A stretch of 64,000 nt of DNA from Lumnitzera littorea (taxonomy: Eukaryota; Streptophyta; Magnoliopsida; Myrtales; Combretaceae). The notes under the pieces were generated by a model that made no database searches, was not told where the DNA came from, and worked only from the letters and a program-made list of their open reading frames with translations. Location: positions 52,098,201 to 52,162,200 of the forward strand of contig JAMXBB010000002.1 of NCBI GenBank assembly GCA_024138015.1, given 5' to 3'. A program made the position numbers and the translations under genes. Shown piece after piece: positions 1-10,942 of this stretch (positions are counted from its first letter, which is position 1; every line of letters starts with the position of its first letter).

Positions 1-3000
1 TTTTGGGAATTAATGACTATGAAGCCAAGTAAGTGGGATCAATGCTTTACAACATTTTGGAGTATTATTTTTTAATACTTTGATGCTTCAGTATGTTTTT
101 ATTTGTGATTGTAGTTTAGTTTTTTATGCGTGTGTGGCACATGTGCTTGAATAGTGATCTGTTACTATGAGAGTTGAGCTCCATGTAGTGTTTGTTTTGT
201 GATTATTGCTTTGATTAAATTATTTAAAATTGATCGGTCACTTTAGAAATGATTTAACTTGAACTAGATTTAATGTCTAACCTAACATGCATCGTAACTC
301 ACTAAGGGTAACGACTAAGATTTTCAAGCCAAACACAGACTTCTATGATGAGGATAGTTGAAATGGTGCTTTCTCTACCTTAATTGAACTAAGTGATAGG
401 AGAGGAGGTTGCAATAAGGTTGGGGGCTGTAATTCAAAGGCCGTCTCGGGTAGAGGGTGCTCTCCATTGTACAAGCTCTAGTTTGGTTTCAATTTACAAG
501 TACACGGCATCAAACTCCTTTACCTGAATTAGAGTGGGTGCAATTTTTCTAATTTCATGACAATTCGAATAATATCGTACGATGATATTTGCTTGTACTT
601 GCATTACATCTAATTAATCTAGTTGAAAACTTTGTAATGTGCCAAATGTATACTTCTATCTCCATTCCAACTCCTACTTACTAAGCAAGTTATCACTCAT
701 TCCCCTATAGTCTGTTTTGTAGGCTTACAATGAAATTATAAGTACTGAACCCAAAACCAGAACTATATCACATAGGGTCAAGGAGTGAGGATCAAAAAGG
801 ATTGGGTAGATTTTTGATCTTTTTATTAATTTTTTTTTTCCTTTTATCTACTAAGAAAACTACTTGACTCTTCTTAAGGGGCTCGCTAGTTTTCAATCTT
901 TTGGTTTGTATACTAAGTAACATGTACCTATGAGTTTTTTGACTAGTCTTCTAAAAAGTCAAACTACAAGTTTACTTTTTCAGTTATTTAAAAAGATTAT
1001 TCTATAGATTTTTAACAAGTAGGTATCGAATTGGATGCTTTAAAGCGATAGAGTCGAGTATGCCTAGTGTGAACTATGTTTATGATAGTAGCTATAGAGT
1101 CAGTTTCTATTTTAGGATTGTTTACATGGCAAGACTATTGTAACTCTACCTCTTTGAGGTGTGACAACTATGCATTAAATACAAAGTTTTGTTGGAAGAT
1201 TAAATATATATACATATATATATCTATAGGTTTCATAATGTATCCTATATCCTATATAATTCGTAGGGAATAAGGTATGTGGTGGTTTCAAGGTACTACA
1301 AGATAGGTTTCGAGTACAAAACTTTAGGAACCTATATCTATAGTATAGGGTACGGTTAGGGCTTTATACTCTACCCACTTTGTACTTACTTATCTTTAGT
1401 GTAGATTATGACATAAATTTTATAATCATACCAAAAAATCAAGGGCCATGGTAAATTACCACATATTATTGCCTTGTTAGTGGAATTATCACATATTAGT
1501 TCATTGGCAAATTTTAATTATACTAGGACCTCATTTATTTTAAGAAAAAATATTCTTCTTCCCTTGTTTATTTTACTAAAAAGGTCTTTGTAAATAGAAA
1601 ATGCTTTTTCCATTAAAGGAAAAATCCAATGCCTTTTTAGGAAAATGACTTACTTTTTTCAAAATGGAAATTGTTTTTCAATCTTATCTTCGCAAATGTT
1701 CTAGCTCTAAGAAAATGATGACCATTCTATTTTTATTTTTACTTACCAATAAAATTATATTTTGAACATGAAAAATTTTATCGAATAAAAAAATTAAAGA
1801 CCTACTAAAGTATTATGAAGATCAACTAAAAAGGTTGTAGTAATATATATTAAAAAATAATTTATATTTATACTTTTACTTTTCAATAAAATATTTAAAA
1901 TAATATATTTATAGCAACATGCTAACATTACTTTATTTAGGAGTATAAGTTACACAATATTTGTGAATCAAACATTGGGGAAATTTTTTAAACATATTTT
2001 TATATATAAATCCAAACACATGAGAACATATGATTTTTGGAAAAATATTTTTTATGGGAAAACATTTTTCATTAGCACGTGGTTTTCTTTGAAATAAATG
2101 GAGCCTAAAATAAGTAATCTTTATCAAAATCCTTTTACAAAGCTATTAAACAATAAATAAAGCAAAAGAATAAATTATCCTTTAACAAAACATAACCTTT
2201 CATCCTATCAACTATCTGCTATATTCTATGTAGCAATCATCCTATCATGTGTTCATGCAAATCATTGTCATAGCAATCATCATCTAAGTATATGTCATCA
2301 CTTGAAAATGAAATCCAATGAAGAGAAAGGCAAATCTTAGCATGATACTTCTACTAAATTGACTATCACATATATTTCATGAACATGTCACATGAAAATA
2401 CTTAATCTAATGCACCAATTAAATATACACCAAGCAGCCATGAAATTATATATCTTTTTCATGTATCAAGAAATCCATAATTTTGTTAGTCTAAATTGTT
2501 ACATACCTCCAAATTCGTTTCTCTACATTCAATCTCTATTTGTTTTCTCTTATCTGTTATTGATTGTTACTTATCTTAACCATTATCCCAAGATCATTAG
2601 ATCAATGAGCCAAGTACCTATCCTTTGCTAAGTATAGGTGCTTGATGTGCTACTTTTTCCCTATAAAATCACAACTAGTCATCTAGCTATTTGTATCTTA
2701 ACTCTTGGTAATCTACTTACCTTAACCTAAATTAGAAAGAGGCCCATGATGAATTGCTACATATGGCATGTTAGCTTGGGCCTTTGACTTTGAGAATTAC
2801 CAATTTTTCTTAGTAGCTAACCTATAACTTGTATATTTTACCCATACTAGGAGAAGGTGCTTAATGAAGGGATTCAAATTTAATGTCCAATATTAAACAT
2901 CTAACCTAAACACTACCAATTAAATCAGCAACAAATGATCAACAATTAAGAATTGAAAAGGTGTTAATTTCAATTCAAATATATTAGTGTAGTAACTACC

Positions 3001-3563
3001 TGAAAATAACATACAACAAATAGATCAAGAGGGTATCAATGCTTACATCTCTATAAGAGAATTATAATCCATTATAACAATCGAAATGCAAGAACATAAA
3101 TAGTGGAATCCACATTAGACTACAGTCAACATAAATAATGTATATAGTACTTAAAGTGAAGTGTAGTTGACAATTTATTATATCCCTCAAACAAAGAGTA
3201 ATGGAACTCTTAATAATTGAGATATCTCTCAGTATAACAGCCTAAAGCTCATGAAAACTCTTAAGTTAAGTATGTCCAATAGAGTACAATTTTAAGAAGG
3301 TAGCTTCTTGGGAAGCAACTATACCAATAAAAAACTATGTGACTTTTATCATTCCATAATAGATGATTTTAAGGAGTTATATTTGTTAATGGTATCAAAG
3401 TTAACCTACTAATAAATGTATGATTTAGGAGAGAACTAAGATAGTAATAGGTGAGCCTATCTTAACCTGATTCATAATTAGAAAGTGGTATAAAGATGGT
3501 AGAGAGTATTGTTAATGCATACTTTGAGCATGCTTTTATGATGGCAAGACCTCTAAGAGATTT
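1..3563. other. Intergenic AT-rich DNA, no gene recognised
   Basis: Both strands hold only short, AT-driven open frames (80 codons or fewer) with no recognisable domain. I saw no reverse transcriptase, gag, transposase, tRNA or terminal-repeat signal. A short TA-rich stretch lies near 1205-1235. This may be old transposon DNA that has decayed past recognition. Confidence 0.6.
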
Positions 3564-3847
3564 AAGATGACAAGAATAAACCAAGCTACATACTGATATG
3601 GGGGAAGGTCTAGGCCTATTTTAGGGTGATATAATGAGGATGTTGTGTGCTTAAGGGCCGACTTTTGATGTAGTGATCTAAAGTTCATAAGAATTTTCAA
3701 GATTCAAGATGATAAGAATAAAGCAAGCTACATGCTGGTAAAGGGGAAGGTCTAAGCCTATTTAAGGTGATGTAATGAGGATGTTGTGTGTTCAAGGGTT
3801 GACTTTTGGTGTAGTAGTCTAAAGTTCATAAGAATTTTCAAGGTTAA
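3564..3847. repeat. 142-bp tandem duplication
   Basis: Two adjacent diverged copies of a 142-bp unit (3564-3705 and 3706-3847). Each begins aagatga(c/t)aagaataaa and ends aagttcataagaattttca. Both contain gataatgaggatgttgtgtg-like text (one copy reads gatgtaatgagg). The copies differ by scattered substitutions and short indels. No coding meaning was found. Confidence 0.8.
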
Positions 3848-5410
3848 GCATGCTAAATAAAGGGCAACCATAAGATAAGTGATGTGTTGTGCCAAAAGTC
3901 AACAAGGGTGGCAATATCGAGGTAAGTCTAAACCTATCGAAGAAATGAAATGGGAAATGGAATTTAATAGTGATGTTAAACAAACCTACGATTCGCTTTA
4001 AGGATGCTATGCACCTGGGAACTCTCGTGGACTAACTAAGCTAGTTGATATGACTTACAACTAGAATAGCCGAGTTGCTCACCACCAATCCTTACTCATG
4101 GGAATAGGTAAGAGTAAGGATTAAGTTAGACATGTAAGGAAAACAAGCTCTAATTACAGAAAAGTAATAGTTGGTATTGATGACAAATGTTTTAACTAAC
4201 ATTACATTAGGTATTTATACCCAAACAATTAGGATAATTACAATAAAGGGCAATTTATTAAAAAGGGTGCTTTACCTAAAAATAGAAAGAAAACTAAAAG
4301 AATATATAAGGGGAAGGGAAAATCAATAATGTACAAGGGGAATATATAGACATCCTCTATATAGTACGAATGTAAGAGGACATGTATCATGGTCGAGGTG
4401 GATGTAGTTCAACTGGGTGGAGTTGGGGTACGATTAACTTGGCCAACAACTTCTTTGTAATTTGGCATGGATAGTTCTATTGTCAGTTCTTTAATTGGCT
4501 AGCTCTAAATTGGGGCAATCTGGTTATTGGACAAGTTTCCCAATTTGTGGAAGGCTTCCTGGATTTCCTTCATGTCGGCAATTTATGACCATTTTTAAAG
4601 TATATATAGTAAATTACATATTTTGGTAAAGTTTGGGTGTCATTTATGACAATAACTTGATAAAAGAAGGATTGAGAGGAAATGAAAGTTATTTACCTTC
4701 TATTTTAAATGGATTAAGAGATAGTTTACTCATTACCACAAAAATGCCATTGTTTTTCATTTCTCATTTCACTTTTCCATGATATGTCAACCATGGTAGA
4801 GACAACTTATTCTAAGTACCTTTAAAAATCTTACTTATTTACTAATCCTGTCATTAAACCTAAACAATAAATTAACATGTTTGTGCTATATGTTGTTGTC
4901 TTTGCAGGTCAATACTAATACGATATGAATAATACAATAAAACTCCCTTACTTGTGGGTGAACTTATGATATTGTACAAAAAAATTAACCCAATAGGCAC
5001 AACTTTCACATTTGCGCTTATCCATGGTATACGTACGATTGACATGACGATAGTCATTGATACATCCTTTCGGCAAAAATAATAAAACACACGAGACGGT
5101 AGACCTACGGCAATAGGTTTTCCACCGTTGCTTGACACGAGGGAAACTTCCGCGCGTATCGAATCTTAATACGTAAAACACCTGGTTGTTGCACGGACGA
5201 CAATTAAGGTTGTCTTCTAGAACCCCTCTTTTAAAAAGATTTCTTCAGTTCACACGTACAAAGGTCGTCATACCTTCTAGGCCATGTCCGCTGTCATTAT
5301 ACTTTTCAAAAACTACGAGCCGTTTCTTTTTTATTTAATTTCATACATATATTCCAGAGAGTGTAGAGCTGCACTGAAAATGACCTCGACATTGGTCTTT
5401 TCCTGGGCGC
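3848..5410. other. Intergenic DNA upstream of the small peptide gene
   Basis: No gene recognised. The stretch from about 4980 to 5410 has more CpG and is less AT-rich than its surroundings, as expected for the proximal promoter of the gene at 5487. Two overlapping minus-strand frames here (4872-5138 and 4948-5181) show no recognisable motif and lie in competing frames, so I do not call them genes. Confidence 0.5.
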
Positions 5411-5420
5411 ATATATATAT
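5411..5420 (+). promoter_or_regulatory. Candidate TATA box of the Cys-rich peptide gene
   Basis: A TATATATAT run sits about 67-76 bp upstream of the ATG at 5487. That spacing would put a transcription start near 5445 and leave a short 5' UTR. The flanking sequence is not AT-rich, so the run stands out locally. Confidence 0.5.
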
Positions 5421-5486
5421 CGAGCCATAAAGCAACAAACGGCTCCAAACATATCAGTCCGACCAAAATCACAATACGGAAGTGAA

Positions 5487-5823
5487 ATGGGTCGTCCATC
5501 TAGTCCTCTAGTGTTTTCTATAATATTTTCGCTTATGGTTTTGTCTGTGTCTGAGAAAGTAGAAGCAAGGATACTGTTAACAACCTCCTCATCTCAACAA
5601 AGTAAGCATACAAGAGCATGTTTGTTCCTAAGTAACTACTTGTACGATTTATGTATGTGCTTCATTACTGATTAATTGCTGATAAATTTTTCCAGGATAT
5701 TCGAAGGTTTTTGCCACACTCGGGATTGCTTGCAAATGTTGTGATGGGAGTGATGGTCATTGCAGGAGCTCCTGGACCAGATCTTGCTCTCAACTACAGT
5801 GCCTACCGTGGAAACTAAGTTGA
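5487..5823 (+). CDS. Secreted six-cysteine peptide, two exons (join 5487-5601, 5696-5823)
   Basis: Predicted 80-residue secreted peptide. Exon 1 encodes a start Met, a hydrophobic signal peptide of about 27 residues (core LVFSIIFSLMVLSV, likely cleavage after VEA) and a short Ser/Thr-rich linker. A 94-bp intron (5602-5695, GTAAGC...TTTCCAG) splits a codon after its first base. Without splicing the frame runs into an unrelated tail and a stop, so the spliced model is preferred. Exon 2 encodes the mature core ACKCCDG...HC...SC...QC, ending in LPWKLS and TGA. The cysteine pattern is C-x-C-C-x6-C-x7-C-x4-C, suggesting three disulfides. A TATA box lies upstream and an AATAAA downstream. The layout resembles plant secreted cysteine-rich peptides with a CxCC...PWK signature of unknown role; I cannot name the family. 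A receptor ligand or apoplastic peptide is possible, but function is not inferable here. Confidence 0.72.
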
Positions 5824-5943
5824 TTCTTAGCGATTTCTTTTCTGCTGTAATTTTTTTTTTTTTTCATATTTCTCATATTATGTTGTACATAATTCGAAGT
5901 TTGTACCAAAAACATAGAGAAATTAGTGTATCAAAATCTATAG

Positions 5944-5949
5944 AATAAA
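5944..5949 (+). terminator. Candidate polyadenylation signal
   Basis: AATAAA lies about 120 bp after the stop codon at 5821-5823, preceded by a T-rich stretch (5850-5862). The position suits the 3' end of the peptide gene. Plant signals are loose, so support is modest. Confidence 0.4.
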
Positions 5950-6040
5950 GGGATAATTGCAAATGTACCCCTTAAATTATAAGTGGTCTGGATCAATTAG
6001 GCCACTTAATGTGTTTAAGTGGTATCTTTGCAATTTACCA
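5950..6040. repeat. Short imperfect fold-back sequence
   Basis: About 90 bp whose left arm (taattgcaaatgtacc, then taagtgg) pairs imperfectly with its right arm (ccactt, then ggtatctttgcaatt). It lies just after the poly(A) signal. It may be a tiny inverted-repeat element or a hairpin at the transcript end. Confidence 0.45.
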
Positions 6041-6137
6041 ATAATTCTACATTTTATATAGGGAATATTAGATAAATTAAAGAGATATGAATGTACAAAA
6101 GGCAGAGGCTTTTTCAAGTTTCGGTGTAATATGTCCT

Positions 6138-7090
6138 TAATTTTTTTTTTGTTTTTTGGGAGATTTTTTTTTTCTATTTTCTTTTGGATTTTATTGCATA
6201 TTTTCTATCCTCCTAAAGAAGGAGTAATATAATGGGTTGACGGGTTTTCACCAGCATCAATGTTAGCTGCCTATGATGATTAGCATAGTGGTCTTCTTCT
6301 TGGCATAATTAGTTTCACTATAGTATTTAGATACCCTTGTTATGAGTTCTTGAATTCGCAATTGCATGATTTTATAAATGGGTACTTTGCTTTTCACGAC
6401 AATTCAATATAATCTCTACACTATGTTACGTTATGAATGAACGAAATCCTAAGACAATTCCAATTATATTGAACAGCATGAATTAATTTATCAAAACGTG
6501 GCTCAAGTCTTTTGGCCAAAATTTTAGTGACCACCTTGTTTAAGGCGGAGCAATGGGCCTAAAATTTTTAGTATGAGTAGCATCCCCGCATTTGGAATGA
6601 GACATAACTGTGTTTGGTTCGGTCGAGGAAAGATATCTGATATCATCGTCAACATACTAGCCAACAAAATCCAACCCTTTACAAAGAAAAAGGCATATAA
6701 ACCATCTTTTCTGGAGCTTTACATAGACCCAAGCTTAATAAAACTTTATAAATTTCGTTTTTATGCAGAGTCCTAGCCGAAGGAGGATCGACTTGATTTG
6801 GAGGAGGCAAATAATTTTTGAAAATGGTTATTTATGAGACTTTGAACTCTTTTTTGATCCAGTCCAATTACCCATATCGTGAAACAATCCTAGAATTCTA
6901 TTTTTTTGACTTCCTTGCCACAAGTAGAGAGTAATCGAATTTTGTATTTCTTTCTGTTTGAAGAATCTATTTTGATCTAGATTTCATTCTTCGAAGACAC
7001 TCTTCTTTATCAAGAATTTGATTCAAACTTTCTTTTAAGCCTCTTATCTAGTGAGCTAAGTAAAATTCTTCAAAGGGTCGGGTTGTTTTC
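6138..7090 (-). pseudogene. Degenerate LINE (L1-type) reverse-transcriptase fragment
   Basis: No long frame survives, but reading the minus strand recovers the ordered landmarks of a plant L1-type LINE ORF2. Near 6980-6820 the pre-RT spacer reads EECLRRMKSRSK and then ERNTKF, followed by HFQKLF. Near 6705-6660 is a KSSRKDGLYAFFF block, matching the family's K(A/S)PGPDG-x-FF motif. Near 6595-6545 is an HSKCGDATHTKNFRPIA block, matching the PK...FRPI(A/S)L motif. Near 6540-6480 is VTKILAKRLEP, matching K(I/V)LA(N/K)RL. The catalytic FADD region, the endonuclease and the 3' half are missing. T-rich runs at 6138-6172 read as A-rich on the element strand and may mark its 3' tail. Frameshifts and stops occur throughout, so the copy is non-functional. 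Confidence 0.75.
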
Positions 7091-9869
7091 TGTAGCTAAT
7101 AAATATGTAAGCAATCCAAACTTTTATTAAACCTTTTTCTCCGGCGTCTCAATAATACGTGCGTGCACCGATAAATGATTCCTCAACCGCTCGGAAGTTT
7201 GTAAAAATTAGTATCAATTTGGATGGTCATCAAAACAACATAATAACTCTTGGAAAGGGGTGCTTTAGTGATTATGTGGTGATGGACCTTTTAATGTCTA
7301 TGAAGTCAATGATAGATATTCATACTTGAACTGGTGCAGTAATTTTGAAGGATTATTCAATTGTCCCGATCGTTAGCTTTTTGTGAAGTAACGGTGAAAT
7401 AATGTAGAATTTGGGGAATAGAACTGCAGTTTGTACATCCTAATCGGTAGGGTGCTTGGATTGCTAACCCTTCGTAAGACTATAGTAGGCCTACAAAATA
7501 AAAAAAGGTCTAGCTAAGGAGTTCTCGGGGTTTGACCGAAGTGACCTACAAAATAGATAAGAATGAGTATAACAGGCTAAGATCTATTGGTAGAGTTACT
7601 TCGATACTTAAGATAGCTTCAGAAAGTAAGAAAGATAAGAGAATACGAGAAAATTTTGACTGAGTATATTAAATTGTGCTAGCTTACATTAGCTTCAGGA
7701 GGGGAAGGATTAGAATATCTATGATTAGGGTTTCGCTTTAATCATCTCATAGTTTGGAATCTAGGACATCTTGTTCTAGGTTTTAAGGGCTCAAGGTTGG
7801 TAAGGTCTTCTACAGCAGTTAAGGTATGATTGCTTTGAGCCTAGAGCTTATCTTTTTATATTTAATGCTTTAAGGGTGTCATAAGTTAAGACCACGTAGA
7901 CCTTTGCAGGAGAGCTTTGTTTGTCATGTCACATTTAATGCATTATGAGCACCGCGATAAGCATCTAGGTTCCATCATAGGACATGTGAGTGCATGGCTT
8001 ATGGATTGTAGGGGTCAAGCTTGCTCTCTTAGAGGCCTTCCATAGGAAACAATTTGATAGTGGTCGATGTAGGATTTGGGAAGGTTGACCTAAGGATTAG
8101 GGAGCTCGGTTTGTAGACTAAGGAGGTTGGTTGGGCTCATGTCAAAGGTTGACCACCAAGTCATATTTTTTTAAACTTTTAATCTTATTGGTACTCATAG
8201 AGTAATTATAAAATATATTAAAAGCCAATTTATTGAATTCTCTATATGATATTGTTTGGTTGTTATATTTTTGTGGTTTAATACTAAACAATTTTTTTAA
8301 TTGATTGTTTGATTTGTATATTGATCAAAGTTATTGGAAAAAAGCATCTTAAAGTAATAGAAAAAGGCTTAAAAATTTGTAGTATATTTAGTGATACAAA
8401 ATCTATTTTATATATACAAAATAAATATATCTTTAAAATTTAAAGAATAACCCAATACCAAGTTCCTCAACCACAATATAAAATTTTGTTGTAATATATA
8501 ATATGAATAGTTATTTTAAAATTATTTTTAATTATAAAAATTCATAATACAGGAAGATTATGCTATTTATATTCTCTATGTACTCTACTGTCTATTTTCT
8601 TTATACTATTTAGTTTTGCTGACGAAACACTACTTGGATATGGATGAAAATTATTGACAAAAGCTAGAATTGATGTAAAATCACATATTCAAATATATTT
8701 ATCTAATACAAATAGTTGCAATTCCGGATTAAACTGATTTTTATGGTAGTGGGTAAGTCGTCATTTTCCGTCAAAACTGTATACTTCGACAAACAAGACG
8801 CAGGAAAAACAGTGAAATTCAGTAGATGTGACGAGACGTTAAACATCATCTTCATAACTAAACTTGGAAAATGAGCAAGAGCAACCAAAAGAAGGCAGAA
8901 AAGGTCGCTCAGGCAGTTGTTAGCAGTGTCTTACCTTGCCGCCTCGTATTCTAGAAAGCAGAGAACAAGGCCGTAATAAATAATTTTACATGAAAGCAGT
9001 CAACACCGTTAAAAAACAAAAGAAAATGGTCATAATAATAATAATAATCTCACAAAGCATATAGTCAACGTAATTAAACAAGGAAAGAAAATAATAACGA
9101 AGAGTGGCTGCACACGGGTAAACATTTGGATTCAGGCCTAGTATAGCGCCAATTGGACCTGGGCCAGGAAACACACTGTCTTAATTAGTAAGCTGGGTGG
9201 CGGTGCTATATATTATACACGGGTCCACTCTTTGGCAATTCTTGTATTCCCATAATTTCACTTATTTAACATTACATGTTTAGTTGAATTTGAATATAGT
9301 CAATTTGAATTGACCAAGTTTGCTTTCCATATTTTGGCAATTACAAACTTTGGAATGGAATCTTATCCATAAATTAGGGAAAAAAACTTGAAGAGAAGAG
9401 AAAATTGTTGAAGTTTGATTAAAGACTGAAAATGCTATACTAGAATTTCGCCTAGAGTATAATTTGGGTAAAATTGATTGTATTACTGCCTTGCCATGGT
9501 CAATAAGTCCGCAACTTGCATTCATGACAGGACATGGCTGGTCTGAAGAATAGCAGCTGCGACCTTATGTCTTATAAGATTAACTTCAAATGTCCAAAAG
9601 ATTTGTTTGGCCGTGTAAACAGGATTCGCAGTTGCTCATTGGGCCATACGATTATCTCAAAACATCGTAATCGCTAACTTGATGGAACTTTATGGGGATA
9701 TGCCCACATTTGGCAACTTCATAGAAGATCGCATGTGCCAACCGTTGAACGGAAGCCAAATAAATTCCAACCACTAGATTTAAAAATGGAGAGGAAAATT
9801 TAACCGGTTAAATTCGTCAGTTGTGGCAGTTCTATTAGATTCTAGCACACCAACGTTTCTCTTTATTTT
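7091..9869. other. Intergenic, partly LTR-like, no gene recognised
   Basis: 7250-8160 has the texture of a long LTR (a moderate-GC block with no frames) but no ends or partner copy were found. 8160-8700 is very AT-rich. 8740-9240 and 9540-9830 are noticeably less AT-rich, and a 27-codon plus-strand frame (8871-8954, starting MSKSNQKKAEKVAQAVV) lies there without a clear continuation. No domain was recognised. Confidence 0.4.
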
Positions 9870-10238
9870 AGTGCAGTTTAGAGTATTATGACGGCATTTA
9901 AAAAGATTATTGTAAACATCTCTCTCTCTCTCTCTCTCTCTCTGCTACTAACTCCTCTTATAATTTGTCAAACTATGATAGCACTTAAAGATTCTGGTAC
10001 ACCATCTTCCCTTTATTCTAGGACAATTTATCGTATTGTAGTATTATTTTGAAAGATTCTATTTAAAAGATTCTGATACACACATAATCTAGTATAATTT
10101 GTCGTATTGTGCAAGCACTTGAGAGATTTCGATATGTATCTTTCTCCTTATTTTCAATACAAGTTGTTGTATTATGGTACCATTTGAAAGATTTTAGTAT
10201 ACATACATATTTTGGTATAATTTTCCTTATTGTAGAAG
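9870..10238. repeat. ~65-bp minisatellite, left part
   Basis: Five to six diverged copies of a unit resembling tagtataatttgtcgtattg followed by tagcacttgaaagattctag. Core repeats fall near 9961, 10025, 10093, 10159 and 10217. The array is cut at 10238 by the LTR element and resumes at 23431. A third cluster of the same unit lies at 37370-37578. Confidence 0.8.
9919..9943. repeat. (TC)n microsatellite
   Basis: An uninterrupted run of about twelve TC dinucleotides inside the 65-bp minisatellite, replacing part of one unit. Confidence 0.95.
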
Positions 10239-10901
10239 TGTAGAGGGCTAAAAAGTTTGGGTTTTAAGATAATTATTTGATTAGATTTGATACTTTGGAC
10301 TAAGGTAATGGGACTCAAAAAGTCAAGTCTAAATATTGAGATAATCAAAGGAGATTTGATATAATAGGCTTAAAATATGGCTTGTTGGATCGGTCTGTCT
10401 AATCTAACTTTTCTTGGTTTGGTTTATACTAAAATAATAAATAAAGCCTTTATCTAGGTTTAAACCCATGAAAAGAGCTAACTTGAAATCTATTAATAAA
10501 AGGCTTCAATCTTATCAATTAATCATTATCATGATTTGATGGATGTGATCAACTGTTATTTCTTATAAATACTCAATTCATATCCTCATTTGGAAATAAA
10601 AAAGAGAAAGAAATACCCTCATTAACATTGTTACACTGTTGGAATATTATCTTAAAGATCAAACACTTAAATACCTTAAGAATTTCACCTCGTTCATTAT
10701 CGATTGTGGAGTTTGATGCCATTACACTTTTCCACTTATCACCACACGTGTTAGAGACTCATTAAGAATGCTTATTTCTCCTCCCTATACTTCTCTCATA
10801 ATTATCCCATACATGTAATTTAATTCATTCTCTAATCACATATAGCGTGACTTTGCACATGACATGCATGTAACCCTCCCATTTGTACCCACATACTTAT
10901 A
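10239..10901 (+). repeat. Left (5') LTR of the 13.2-kb element
   Basis: 663 bp, starting TGTAGAGGG and ending CTTATA (ancestral ...CTACA, as in the right copy). A TATAAATA promoter-like box at 10564-10571 is conserved in the right LTR near 23096. The 5' position is set by the primer-binding-like site and gag that follow. Confidence 0.85.
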
Positions 10902-10926
10902 TTTTTTGCAACTCCATTGGGAATGG
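10902..10926 (+). promoter_or_regulatory. Degenerate primer-binding site
   Basis: Directly after the LTR the sequence reads ttgcaactccattgggaatg. It looks like a C-to-T/G-to-A decayed form of the TGGCGACTCC...TGGGGA text that follows LTRs in many plant Tat-type elements. A second relic, tggcaactc, follows the LTR copy at 45887-47966. Confidence 0.5.
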
Positions 10927-10942
10927 AAGATTTGATATCTAT

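Noticed and set aside
4872..5181. Two overlapping minus-strand frames of 88 and 77 codons upstream of the peptide gene
   Set aside because: They overlap in different frames, have no recognisable motif, and sit in the CpG-richer promoter region where stop codons are rarer by composition.
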